64,000 nt of DNA from Adineta vaga (Eukaryota; Rotifera): positions 1,116,001 to 1,180,000 of the forward strand of contig CP075496.1 of the NCBI GenBank assembly GCA_021613535.1, read 5' to 3'. This document shows, piece by piece, positions 25,500-37,074 of the stretch. Position numbers and translations under genes: made by a program. The notes below the pieces were generated by a model. That model was given only the letters and a program-made list of their open reading frames with translations. It was not told the DNA's origin and did no database searches. Within the stretch, counting starts at the first letter, position 1, and each line of letters opens with the position of its first letter.

Positions 25500-26272
25500 T
25501 TAAACCTCCGTGGATGTTCTCATTTTTTAACTCCGTAGTTGTTTAAGGGTCCGTCTGGACCCGCTTATGAAATTTCAGAAAAAACGAACATTTTAGCGTC
25601 ACTAGGGCTTTGCAACTGTGTCAGAAAGACATAGACGGTTCGATTTTTCGAAGGATATCATCGAATTTCTTGCTAGACACTGTAAGAGTGATTTGTACTA
25701 TAAATAAGGATTGAGTAACATCCTTTTCAAATGATGCCGACAAAAACTGACAGTTTTATAGATTGCGAACTGTTGTCGATGGGATGCTATACACTGTATA
25801 TTCATCACTAAATGAGTCGTCTGAGCTTGAAACAATAGGTTCATAATCATTATTATCGTGAATCAGATTCTAAATCTTCATTGACAGAATAATCACTTCT
25901 ATTATTATCTTTTAGTAAAATATATCCAATTGATTTTAATTCTAGTTTCAAAATTGGATTCATGCTATGTAAATAGAAAAATGTAAACATGAATGTTATT
26001 TTATCGTCTTACATTCAGCAACCAGAATAACTCTTCACAGAAAATCAAATATTTCACTAGCAATCAATGAAATGTGATCCTGACCGATAAAATGACTGAT
26101 TTCATGCACTTTTTACTAAGTATGAGTCTTTATTATAGGTAGCAAAGATGAAAATCAATCGCAAGAGATTAGATGTAAAAACTGATTGGAAACATAACCT
26201 CCTAAAATAGTATTTAGAAAAAAAGCTGTGAAGTGGGTCCTCTTGAACCCCACAACGTCAAGCGAGGGTTAA
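25500..26272 (-). mobile_element. piggyBac-like relic flanked by TTAA
   Basis: A 765-bp stretch (25504-26268) lies exactly between two TTAA tetranucleotides, the piggyBac target site. Its ends form imperfect inverted repeats (ACCTCCGTGG at left; reverse complement of the right end begins CCCTCGCTTGACG), with a subterminal GGGTCC...GGACCC word at both sides. On the minus strand, an interrupted frame around 25800-25870 gives an acidic segment DNNDYEPIVSSSDDSFSDEY, typical of the N-terminus of piggyBac transposases. No catalytic domain remains, so it is a deleted, inactive copy. Confidence 0.6.
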
Positions 26273-26448
26273 CAATACCAATTGCAGTTGTTGGTGCAAT
26301 TACAGTTTTAGCTGTTGGAACAACAATTGTTGTACCAAGTTATGGAACATATCGTTTAATTAAACATATTCGATCAAAAAGATATGAACGTCAGCAAAGA
26401 CAACGAATAGAAGCAATATCAAAACAATGGACAACTAGTGATAGTCTT

Positions 26449-29400
26449 ATTTCGACCAGAGGTGAGCACAGGACAACATTTTTCATCCTGTCCTGCCTGC
26501 CGCTCCGCCACCACCCGTCCTGTGGTGCGGGCAGGACAGGACGAAAATTGGTCCCTCGCCTGCAGGACAGGACAGGCGCAGGACAGGACAGGACAGGTTT
26601 TTGGCAGGACACTCATGAATATTTTTAGTTAAAGAAGACATTGAATTTATCATGCATTCTTTTTACAACTCATCCCTGGATTATGAATATTACATCTATT
26701 TTTTTAATACGATGAGTTAAATAAATAAACACAAAAAAAAGAATGAACAACTATTGGAATAAACACGTATTATGAAAAAAAAGATATTATAGAAGACTCG
26801 AAGTGAAAATGACGTAACATTACGTATAAATAACTATTAGTATCAATGATATAAAATACAGGAGATATTAAGCCTATGTCTTTTAAGAACATATAAATAC
26901 AAATAATGAAAGCTCTTGTTCACAAATAAGACAATCATTGTTCAAATAAATGTTCGTATTTTCTCATTGATCTAATTAGTAAAATGTTGTCCAATTGTTC
27001 AGGATTCAAACTCGTTCTTCTTTCTTGTATAATTAAACCTGCTCCTGAAAATTGTCTTTCTACACTTGTAGAAGTAGCTGGTATTGAAAAAATACGACGA
27101 GCTAAACGAGCTAAACGAGGAAACTTCTCGTATTGATCAGTCCAGAACTTTAATGGATTGGATGATAATTTGAGTTTTTCTAACTCGAAATTCAAATAAC
27201 GATCAAGTTCATCCGATTTTTTTGATGAGATTGGATATTCTTCACTTTCATTGCCAGATTCACCTCCATCTTCTCGTCGAACATCAGATCCATCGGATTC
27301 AAATCGACGAAACAAATCACCTTTAAACTTCTTTGTTGTAGGTTCTTGTGCTTCTATATGATTTGATTCAGTTGATTCAATATGGATTAGCTGCATTTGT
27401 TGACGCACATATCTGTAACATTCAGCACGTTCAGTATAAGAGCAGGCTTTTAATGAACGATATTTGGGATTTAATAACGTAGCAGCATAATGTCTGATAT
27501 CAAGTTCAAACATTTCGTCCAATAAACCTCTCATTCGATTAAGAAAAAATTTTATACCTAGAGCACAAAAAATATTTATTGATATAATAGTTCGTCCCTT
27601 ACATACCTTCTAATTCTTCGAATAACTCGTCGTCTATCTCATTTGGTTCTTGTTCGGATTCATGTTCACCATTATTTTCGTGATAATTCACTAATGAATC
27701 GAATGATTTTAATACATCTCCTAATGTTTGTGTACATAGCAAGACTAAATGTAAAGATGGTGAATTACCAGTTTGAATTATTTTCATTACATCCTGAAAT
27801 GGTTGTAACAATAGCATAATTTGTTTGATTTTCTTCTCATCGACGTTGATGAATAGCTTCTGTTGCTGTTTATTGATCAAAATTTTCTTCATAATCTTAT
27901 ACGATTTCAATATTGATTTCAATGAATTCATGATTGATAACCAACGGACATCAATTGCTTGATGTACTGTTGATCCACCATTATTTTCGATCTCATTGTT
28001 CAAACCAGACTAAAAAGATTAAAAAATTCTTTTTTTTATTCGAGTAAACATTAGAAAATCATTATATCAACTTTTTTAATATATTTAACAATTTTTTTAC
28101 ATTGTTCCAATGTAGAAAGCACATATTTTGCTTCAACTGGAATATCATTAATTGACACACTTCGTAATGATTGTTTATTGATCGCTACTAATGTTGACGT
28201 ATTTGTTTTTCTCTTTTTTATAACCGGAATTGATGATAATGGTAAAATATATTCTTCATCATCATCGGATGATTCTTCACTTGAAAAAATACTTTTTTGT
28301 TCTTTAGAATTGAATCATTATTTGATGTTGTTGTTACTATTGTTGTTGTTACTGTCGTTGATGCTGATAAATCAGATTGATTTTTCTTCTTCTTTTGGTG
28401 ATGAAAGAATGTTGTTTTTAATACGTTGTTCAAACGATGACCGAAACAGAAAATAGGACTATATGGTTCAAAAGCTTTGACAAAATTTGAACCTCGATCA
28501 GATATTATGTTCACCATAGCTAAATTATTAATACCAAATTCACTTAAATGAGATTCAAGGGCCTATAAAGTCAAAATCGAAAATACGATGTATTGAAAGA
28601 GTAATCTTACTTTTACAACTAAATCAGCTGATTTAATACCAAGAAAAGGTCGACAGAATAAATCTATTGAATAAAATCGATATTGAGCATCAACAAAACA
28701 TATATTCAGTCCTAAATAGGCAATATTTTTGTACGGATCTGTCCAAAAATCTGGACATATAGTCACGGAACGATGTTGAAGTGGTTCACGTAGTTTATGT
28801 TTTATACATTCTCTAAGACAATCTGCAAGATGATACACATTTCGAGATAAAGTGTGACGGCTTCGTAAAACATTATCGATATCAATTACACCATATTTGT
28901 GTCCTGAAAATCAATTCAAAACACTATTGATTTTGGTTCAATAAAAATAAGATAAAGTAACATACCAATTCGAATTAGTTCTTGAGCTATACTACGAAAT
29001 CCTGAATCTTCTATGATTGAAAATGGACGAAGATCTGTGCTGATCCACTGAGTACATAATAGCTTCATATGTTCAGCATCCTTTTCACTTAATTTTTTCG
29101 ACTTTAGGAATCCATGTTGAGTAAGAATACTTTGTGCCGACGATGATGAAGAAGAATGATCAATTTCAATGGAAGAAGCTAATGGTAATGATGACAATCC
29201 ACCAACTGATCTACATTTCATTTCATGAGCTTTTAAACGAGTTGTTCCACTTTTTGAAGAATAATTGAACGTTTGATAACACTTGAAACAACTAACATGT
29301 CCGACAATTCGTTGATATTCATTATTTTCATCTAATTTAGCAGGAAATCCAAATGTATTCCACCAGGTTGCTCCAGATGATGATTCGTTTTTTACTACTT

Positions 29401-29969
29401 TGTAAAGTTTATCATCCGATCGAAGTAATTGTTTAACTTTTTCCGAATTCAACAGAAAGTCACTTGATGAAGAAATATCTGTTATATCCATAATTCACTA
29501 TTATGAATTTTGTATAAATCTGAAGAAAAAACATTCGAAATACTACAAAGAAACACTTGTATAGACGGAGAGAAATAGTCGACATTGACTCTTATCTGTA
29601 CATATTCAATATTTAACATATAAGAAGTTTGTTCGTTTCTGTACATGATGCAACACTCGTGTGTATCGACGAATCGTACCTACACAATAATTGACTGTCT
29701 TTTAGTGACCTCTGGGGTAGAAATAGAAAGACTGGTCGTCATGAATTACCAGAACTTATGTAAAAGCGTTAAAGTTAAATTTATAAAAATTTATCATACC
29801 GCACGGCAGGACGAGGTGATTCATCCTGTCCTGCCTGCCGCTCCGCTACATCCGTCCTGCAGAGCGGACAGGACAGGACAAAAATTGAGCTCCTCGCCTG
29901 CAGGACAGGACAGGACAGGAGGGCAGGATTCGCCGCACATCCTGTCCTGTGCTCAGCTCTGATTTCGAC
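26449..29969 (-). mobile_element. hAT-family DNA transposon with 8-bp target duplication
   Basis: The element spans 26457-29961 (3505 bp) and is flanked by the perfect 8-bp direct repeat ATTTCGAC (26449-26456 and 29962-29969), the hAT target-duplication length. Terminal inverted repeats CAGAGSTGAGCACAGGACA agree at 18 of 19 bases and have the CAGRG start typical of hAT. Both ends carry a GC-rich subterminal block of about 110 bp (26484-26610 and 29821-29925) full of CAGGACAGG words, very unlike the AT-rich surroundings and present in the same orientation at both ends. One transposase gene lies inside on the minus strand. Confidence 0.93.
26935..29491 (-). CDS. hAT transposase with BED zinc finger (one frameshift)
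   Basis: Exons: 28966-29491, 28611-28903, 28072-28562, 27607-28009, 26935-27557. The N-terminus holds a BED-type zinc finger (CFKCYQTFNY...HEMKC). The core has CPDFWTDPYKNIAYLG and IISDRGSNFVKAF, then GHRLNN. The C-terminus is the hAT dimerisation domain (IFSIPATSTSVERQFSGAG, then LNPEQLDNILLIRS). Exon 3 is 491 nt, one short of the 492 needed; the frame breaks near 28310-28320, after a poly-Thr stretch, where one A seems to be missing. Everything else is open, so the copy is either very recently dead or the base is an assembly error. Confidence 0.85.
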
Positions 29970-30165
29970 ACATGTTAACAATACTGATAAACGAAATATA
30001 GAAGTTGATGATGTTGAAAAAGCTATTCAAGCAAGTTTAATTACATTTCGAGAAGAAATAATTCGAAGAGAAGAACAACATGAAATGAATCCTTATTCAA
30101 TCAGACATTTTCATCATTATCCGATCAGAGTGATTTAGATGATGATGATTGTTTCGATGAATAAT

Positions 30166-31110
30166 TATTCTTTTTTATATAAAAAATATCTCATGTCTGT
30201 TCTTTTCTTTTAGCATTAATTTTATGCCCTATCTTGTTTGTCTTTGAATCTGAAATCTAAATAATCAGACGAATTTATGTTTATTTTATGTATATAAAAT
30301 TCTTTTTTATTCATTGATAAATGATATTCTCAAATAATCATAAACTCAACTTTTAATAAATAAAAAAACAGACGTATGAAGTGCAATAGTTTATCTTTCT
30401 TAGATAAAATTCTCTATTTTGATATTTATATCTTAATATATGAACGAAAATTAGATTTTTATAAAAGATTCAAAGATTTATTCTAATTAATAAAAAATTA
30501 TATTTAATCTTGAAAGTTAACATATAATAACAATGTAGATCCAAATTTATAATCTCATCGGTTCGAGAATTATTATTCTATACAATATAATAATTCCTAT
30601 TAATTTATTATCTATCATATTTATTTTATTCGATTTGCCTTTCAGTTGTCTTTGTTTTCATTATAACTATAAGTATGTTGATCAGAGAGCTTTTCTTACA
30701 ACAATAAAATTTGATTTTCTTCTTCTTCATAAGAATACTCTCTATCATACTTTATTCTTCAACTTCTATTTGTATTTCTCGCAGTATGACTAAATTGCGT
30801 CAGTACATGATATAAACCATAGACTATTGAGAACATTCTTAATATAAATTTAAAAATAGTATCAAATATTCGTGTGAATAAAAGAATGAAAATATTGATG
30901 AAGATTCAAACCTTCCTTGTATCATATTTATTCAATAGAATGAGAATATAAATCTTATACTTTGTTTATTAAATACTGAACAAATTCCAGATTTGAGAAA
31001 AGAAAGAATTTCTTCATTGATCAATTTTGTCTATAGAAAAACAACATATCATTATTTATATTGACGGATGATGTATCGGTCAAAGCAAATATATAAACAA
31101 ATCGATCATA
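30166..31110. other. AT-rich intergenic, no gene seen
   Basis: Very AT-rich sequence with TATA and TTTAT tracts; no exon, RNA gene or repeat recognised. Confidence 0.55.
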
Positions 31111-32846
31111 TTGTCAATGAATGAAATTAGAATGAATATGGAGTATTCACGTATTGAATTAAATGATTTACCTGATGAAATTCTTCTCATCATATTGAAA
31201 AACTTAAACAATTTTTATATACATTATTCTTTACAAGGTGTTAACCAACGACTAAATCAAATTATTCGAGATTCAATTTTTATAAAACATTTAAGTTTTA
31301 TTAAACGATCTTCAAATAATCTCATTGATCGACTTTCTGATAAAACAATACTTCGTCGATTTTGTTCACAAATTTTACCTGAAATTCATGATAAAATCCA
31401 ATATTTGGCTCTTGAATCAACATCAATGAAAAGTGTTTTACAAGCTGCTTATTATCCTAATTTATATTCTCTTGCATTATTTAATGTTGATAAAAAGTCA
31501 TTTCGAAGTCTTTTAAAAAGTAAAAATAATCTAATTAATTTGCTCTTGAAATATTTTGATATTCTTGTATGTTTAGATAAAATTCTTTCAGCTAGTATAT
31601 TCAGAACTCAAATTACAATACTTAATCTTTCATGTACTAAATATGAATCTTTTTATGACATGTTATCATCAGTAGCAAACATATTTCAACGTATTTTTCC
31701 TGTTTTTATGAAACTAAAAAGTTTAATATTAGCTGATCGATGGTATCACAATTGTGTTCGATTAAATTTCGATGATTTACTAATTGACAATTTTCGTTCA
31801 TCAACACTTTTATATTTCGATATTAAAGTACAATCTTATAATGATTGTCTTTATATTCTTGATGGTCGTTTCGATCAACTTCATACATTGATTATTGATG
31901 TAGTTAACCCTTTTGATACAGGCGATGTTAAAAATCGAGTTTGTTTCATTATGAGAAATCTTTATTGATTGAAAAGAGTTTTTCTTTCTAGGATCATTTG
32001 CCAAATTTAAAATATTTCTCTTTAACATGCAATTTGGAGACATCTTTTGATAATGGAACAATTCTTTCACTTCTCCATCGAATGTCGAATCTTGAACGAC
32101 TTGGCTTATATATTGCCATTGCAGTCGACAGTAACAGAACATTTATTGATGGAAATTATCTGAAGAAACACATTCTTAATTCTCTGATAAAATTAGATGA
32201 ATTTCAATTTTCTATTACTTCACAAATGGCTAGTCTGATGCAAATCAATTTATCATCTACAAAAGAGATTGAACAAACATTCATTGATTTTAAAACTAAT
32301 AATATTATTTCTTCTATTAATTATTTTCCAGAAAGTAACATAAGTCAATGTCATATTTATTCATATCCATTTCAAATGATATATTACAATAATATTACAA
32401 ATAAATTTTCAGGTGGATTATTTCAACATGTTCGCACAGTATCATTATTTGATGAAAAACCATTTGAACATGAATTTTTCCTTCGAATTCAAAAATCATT
32501 TCCATTCATGGAAGACTTATGTATCGAAAACAATAAACCACAAAATCGTGAACAATCAAATGAAAGTTTATCTCTTATTCAATATTCTTTTCTTCGTGTA
32601 CTTCGCATTTGCAATGTTCATGATGATTATATAGAACAATTTCTCTCTGATACGAAGACGCATCTATCAAACAGTATCAATCTTTATATCAAACATGAAT
32701 CTTTAGAACGAGTGACATACAGTTTTACCCGTGAAAGTACACGAATTAATTCTAGAAACGTTGATCAATTATATTTACGAGATGAAGCAAAACGTTCAGA
32801 TCCTTTAGAAAACTATTTTCCTAAGGCGAAAATATTTTTTAAATAA
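31111..32846 (+). CDS. F-box protein
   Basis: Two exons, 31111-31938 and 31992-32846; about 560 aa. The N-terminus has a clear F-box: IELNDLPDEILLIILKNLN, then LQGVNQRLNQIIRDS. The rest is Leu/Ile/Asn-rich with irregular leucine-rich-repeat-like segments (HLPNLKYFSLTCNLE, MSNLERLGLYIA). F-box proteins recruit targets to SCF ubiquitin ligases; the long C-terminal half would be the substrate-binding part. Large families of this layout occur in bdelloids, by my recollection. Upstream in-frame ATGs at residues 3, 8 and 10 make the exact start uncertain. Confidence 0.8.
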
Positions 32847-33255
32847 ATATCTTTTAAAGATACAAAGGAAAATCATGCAACTTTGTTTTTGTTGTTGAAA
32901 CAGAATTTTGATAACAAATTCTTAAAGTTCCGTTTTTTCTTGACTTTAACTAAGATTGTTGCAACATGCACATACAGAGATAGAACGCCACTTTCTATTT
33001 TACTTGTGTTTTCAAACTTAGACTTCATAGTTTATAGGAAAAAGAAACTGAAAGACGAAAAGAGACATCTAAAGAGAAAAGTTAAATACGGAATTGACAA
33101 ACGAAAGAATGGAATTTGACGAAGAGATAGATGATCGTTCGAACAGAAAAAGAAAATCTTACTAGTACGAATAGTGAATGATTCATATTAATATCCGTTG
33201 TTATTTTCTCAAGAATAATTTCTATTGCATAACCTTTTTATTTTTAGATTAATTA
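32847..33255. other. Intergenic, no gene seen
   Basis: Spacer between the F-box gene and the next gene; only short chance frames. Confidence 0.55.
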
Positions 33256-34314
33256 ATGATGAGTAAAGGAAGTGGCAAAGAAAAATTAGAATATTTTTGT
33301 CGTCATTTCCATGAATGTATGGAAAAAAAAGGTTTTCATTCAACATTCGAAGGAGTACGAATAGAGATTATTTATATAATACTAATTGATGATTTTTAGG
33401 AAATTGATAAGCTTCTTGCACTCGGTAAAGGATCCAACAGACAAACTGTTTTTAATTATGAGTATGGTACTACGGAATTTATATTAACAGTAAAGCAACT
33501 AAAAGGAAAAATTAGTTTCACTCTTCAAGTAAGTTAAATATTTTTGCATAATAAAAGTATTATAATATGAATATTTGATTTAGAGGGATAAAACTTCATT
33601 TGACATCGATCGAGAAGTTGAAACAGACTTGTTGATGAAATTCGACAACCCAGGACAATCATCCCGGTAGTCGGAAACGGCGCCTTAAGCGACCGAAAAC
33701 GGTTAGAAAACGGCAATTTACTGCCTTAATTTTGATCGTATTTTTATACATTTCTGGGTTAACGGATCACGGTAGCGTATTAGTGCCGGTTTTCGCCGTT
33801 TTCCCATTGTTTAAGGTAGTTTACGACGCCGTTTTCTTAGACCTGGGATAAACTCTCGCACAATTATCAGTAAGATTTTTTTTTTGAAAAGGTGAAACTG
33901 ACTTTTCTTTGTAGAATAATCAATCATGAGCAATTCAACAATAAAGTTGAATCAATTCTTCATGAAATTCTGGATAAATTATCAAAAATAGATCCAGCAA
34001 TAGGTTTTGTACGTGAGCAAGAACGACGACTTGATCAATCGAACGATAAAAGTAAAGAACAAGATCGTGTTTGTGATGATCGATTGGGAATCTTACTAGA
34101 GGTTATCAACGAAGACAAGAATCGAAATCGAGTCGTATCAACAGACAATGATGAATTTAAAATCATAAGACATCATCTTATCAGATATGGGAAAATAGAT
34201 AAAAGAATTTCAATGAGAAAATCACCATACAATTGTTTTTCTTTTGATTCTATTTGTTATAGTCTTAAATGTTTTTTAATGAAAAAAAACTTTGTCAAAT
34301 ACTCATATTGCTGA
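33256..34314 (+). CDS. Unrecognised gene interrupted by a small inverted-repeat element
   Basis: Exons: 33256-33354, 33400-33528, 33584-33869 (containing the element 33649-33847), 33915-34314. It starts MMSKGSGKEKLEYFCRHF, continues LLALGKGSNRQTVFNYEYG and ends in a charged helical part (LHEILDKLSKIDPAIGFV). The first three joins keep frame. Read through, exon 3 meets a TAG 21 bases into the element. Taking out the element leaves the downstream exons in the right frame only if a 1- or 4-base duplication is also removed. The gene is therefore probably disrupted in this copy. I do not recognise the protein. Confidence 0.55.
33649..33847. mobile_element. Small TIR element (about 199 bp), CCCAGG...CCTGGG
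   Basis: Ends are inverted (CCCAGGACAAT at left; CCCAGGTCTAAG reading in from the right), the interior is rich in AAAACGGC/GCCGTTTT words in opposite orientations, and GC content is well above the surroundings. It lies inside an exon. Target duplication is unclear. Ends resemble those of the elements at 37632-38620 and 60037-60199. Confidence 0.65.
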
Positions 34315-34699
34315 ATACTTATATCCCATTTTAATAGCTCAAGTTTTTTATCATTCAAACAAAAATATCCAATGTTTGACATTGTTTAGTCTTCTTATAT
34401 TGTCGACAATATCGATAAACAAAGACGTATTTTTTTCACTTTAGTATCAAAGAATCAAATATAATTATAATAAGCAAAAGAACATAGGAAAGTCAACATT
34501 TTGAGTATGGAAATAAAGAGATAAATATGATTGGAGTTTGTTTTTGTTTATTCGATTCTATTTGACAATGTAGAAATTATTTTTGATACAAAACAGACCA
34601 TTTATATAAAATAAAAGATAATTATATAAGTAGAAATGTTTTGATTGCGATATGTTCTTTGTAATATAAGAATAAAGAGGTCGAACTTATATCGAAGTT
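34315..34699. other. Intergenic, no gene seen
   Basis: AT-rich spacer; nothing recognised. Confidence 0.5.
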
Positions 34700-35020
34700 C
34701 ACTATTTATAAAGTTCATCTTTTATTTCTTTTCGAAACTGTTCATCATCAGTCATTGAATTTTCTTCTGATGGATTTTTCATTGGTTTCTTATTTCTGAA
34801 TACCATTTGATTTTCGGTTCAGTTCCACTTGCACATATTGTGATTTCACAACCATTATCAAAATAAAATGTGATCATTTATGTTGATGATGAATAAGAAA
34901 AAGTTGGTTTTTAATCTTTTACTTCACCACGAAAATCAGCTTCAATTCTAACAGTTAAATCACAAATACCAGTTATGTCATATGTTTCACATGATTTTGA
35001 ATATAGACGTTTTCTTCGTC
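34700..35020 (-). pseudogene. Relic of phosphoglucomutase-2 C-terminus
   Basis: Minus-strand frames give YDITGICDLTVRIEADF, FSYSSST, MITFYFDNGCEITICASG and TEPKIKWYSEIRNQ in order, separated by stops. The set follows the PGM2 (phosphoglucomutase/phosphopentomutase) C-terminus: EISAIRDLT, SSSSQMITF, NGC, and the phosphate-binding SGTEPKIK motif. Broken frames and the lack of upstream domains make it a pseudogene fragment. Sequence 35030-35240 upstream holds a further short open stretch (MFDRLRHCDQRKDQNITQ, then a Lys/Glu-rich part) whose relation is unclear. Confidence 0.6.
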
Positions 35021-35379
35021 TTTATTTTGTCCATCTTTTGATTCTTTTTCATTTTTACCAAGATGTGATTTAATTTTATTTGAATATTGAACGAGAACTT
35101 CCGGTTCTTTCTTTTCACCTTTGACGTCCTTTCAAGGGAAAACAAGAAGTCTTTATAAAAATGAAAGAAAATCTTTCTTTACTTGTGTTATATTTTGATC
35201 TTTTCTTTGATCACAATGTCTCAAACGATCAAACATTTTCAAGACAAATTATTGACTTGATATATTATTCTGTATCAGTCGTAATACTTAACATATAATT
35301 TCTGCATTTCTCTAAAATTGAGAAAAAAGGTCATGTCTCTTATGAATCTGTTTTCAAAGCATCAAAGACATTTTCTAGC

Positions 35380-35530
35380 ATCCATTTATATTAACGGTTA
35401 ACGGATTGAATAGAAATAGAAACCGTTAACCGTTATTTTTAACGTTAACGGGTTTGAATTAATTTAATAATAACGATTAACGGATTGAGTTAACGTTTAT
35501 TTTAAATAAACGTAAATGTCTCACCCCTAA
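35380..35530. repeat. AT-rich repeat with TTAACG words
   Basis: A 150-bp stretch repeats the word TTAACGG/CCGTTAA in both orientations (seven or more times) and ends in a GTCTCACCCCT motif that resembles the AGGGGTG terminus of some hAT-type elements. No coding content. Likely a non-autonomous transposon remnant, by inference. Confidence 0.45.
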
Positions 35531-35731
35531 ATCTAATAGCGTTTATTTCAGAAACACTTTCATATTCGGTACATTAAACAGATTTTAATGATCGTTTCGA
35601 CGTTTTCACTCAGATGCTTTTACTAAATTAATTTCTCCATTAGACTAACAATATTCTATCTCATTAAACTTATCTACAAAAGCTAAAATATATGTGACTT
35701 TCATATTTCATTTGAAAAATTGCACATAAAG

Positions 35732-36668
35732 ATGGATTTAACCAACGTTATTGCTATTATACAGATGTTCATTTACTTGATTATAGCTTTATTATTCCTT
35801 ATTTGTCTTCTACCGATCATTTTCATCAAGCGTTTTCACACTATACATAGTATTTTGATAGGAAATTTTTGTATGATATATGTTGTATACGGCTTTCACT
35901 GGTTTATCACAAGAATCATCAATGTGTTTCATCCGCAGATACTCGCACAAAATCCTGCTTTATGTACGCTACTAGCTTATACTAGTTTTCTGGTGAACTG
36001 TCTGTCACCTTATTCTTTAGTAATAATTACTATCAACAGATGCTTCGTCACACTTTATCCATTGAAAAGATTTTTCAAAAGACAAATTTGGGCTTATATA
36101 TCAATAATTACACAATGGATATTCACCCTACTCTCGACAACACCATATCTAGTTGTTTGTTACCAGGTAAAATCAACAGAACAGAGATAAAAATACGTTT
36201 TCTTTTTATTTGTAGGCCTGTTACTTCTATATTTTTCCGCATTATTGGGTTGTAATGTATATTTTATTCATGGTGATAGTAATTCCTTTGATTTTTCAAA
36301 TAATTTTTAATTTGATTACCTTCATCACTGTTCGATCATCCACTCGACGTATCCATGACACAACAACAATAACTGGCATGTCTGAAAGTAATACTTCACG
36401 ACAACAGTATACTCGAGATATGCGACTACTCAAACATATACTTTTCATGTTTGTGGTATTTATCTTTGGATGGGCACCTTATTATATTATTATAGCTCTT
36501 CCAGATGATATCTTTGCAAGAATACCATCATGGATAATCATTAGTTTACAAATTCCACCTGTGATCAGTTCTGTAATCCAAGCAGTGGATTTGTTCATTT
36601 ATAGTCGTGAAATTCGCCAGTATTTGAAAAAACAACTCTATCACTGTTGGCAATTAGTTTGCACTTGA
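35732..36668 (+). CDS. Rhodopsin-like G protein-coupled receptor
   Basis: Two exons, 35732-36166 and 36216-36668; about 295 aa. Seven hydrophobic helices are visible, beginning VIAIIQMFIYLIIALLFLIC. The Asp-Arg-Tyr position at the end of helix 3 reads INRCFVTLYPL, helix 6 has FIFGWAPYY, and helix 7 ends AVDLFIYSREIRQYL in place of NPxxY. A Cys in NPALCTLL can form the conserved extracellular disulphide. Short N-terminus without a signal peptide. The start is the ATG at 35732. Orphan receptor; ligand not predictable. Confidence 0.8.
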
Positions 36669-37074
36669 CGAAAGAAAAAGTTATGAAGCCGAAAGTCTGA
36701 TGGCATCGAACTAGACGAAGTTTTATGTTTGTCATTCGTATAGTTTTCCATGTGAAACAGCTTCTAATAATCAATCATAGTGTTAAATGTTGAACATGTT
36801 GATGTTGTGAATTCAAATGAAATATTCCTTTTAATTTTGCCTATTTTCTTCTGCGCCATGTCTCTATATAATAAAAAATTAATTTATAAAACTGAATGCA
36901 ACTCATTCCAGTATATGAACATAATAGATTAGATCCCTAAAATGCAATAAAAATTAAAAAAAAGCTTTTTCATCTTCAGGAAGATGAATAAGTCAAGTAT
37001 GGAAAAGTAATTTGATGAGCATTCAATCGACTAATTTTGTAATGTCAAAAGACTCGATTGAAAGTAATCTTTTG
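36669..37074. other. Intergenic, no gene seen
   Basis: AT-rich spacer between the GPCR gene and the Tc1/mariner relic. Confidence 0.5.

Larger units (their letters stand above)
26269..30165 (+). pseudogene. Broken host gene: small membrane protein split by a hAT insertion
   Basis: Left piece 26269-26456 reads LTIPIAVVGAITVLAVGTT (one membrane helix) then a basic segment YRLIKHIRSKRYERQQRQRI, up to DSLIST. Right piece from 29970 continues in the same frame after removing the transposon and one target copy: VNNTDKRNIEVDDVEKAIQA and a charged helix. Near 30088-30100 one base appears to be missing from an A run; restoring frame would give an acidic C-terminus ending DDDDCFDE before a stop at about 30165, while the present frame stops at about 30138. 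No ATG is visible on the left, where the piggyBac-like relic abuts. So the gene has lost its start, carries a 3.5-kb insertion, and is probably frameshifted. Function unknown. Confidence 0.6.

Noticed and set aside
30166-31110. A candidate noncoding RNA in the long AT-rich spacer
   Set aside because: No conserved stem, box or promoter motif could be made out; base composition alone is not evidence.
33649-33847. The 33.6-kb element as an intron like the one at 60 kb
   Set aside because: No GT at its start; the best internal donor/acceptor pair leaves the next exon out of frame with an early stop.
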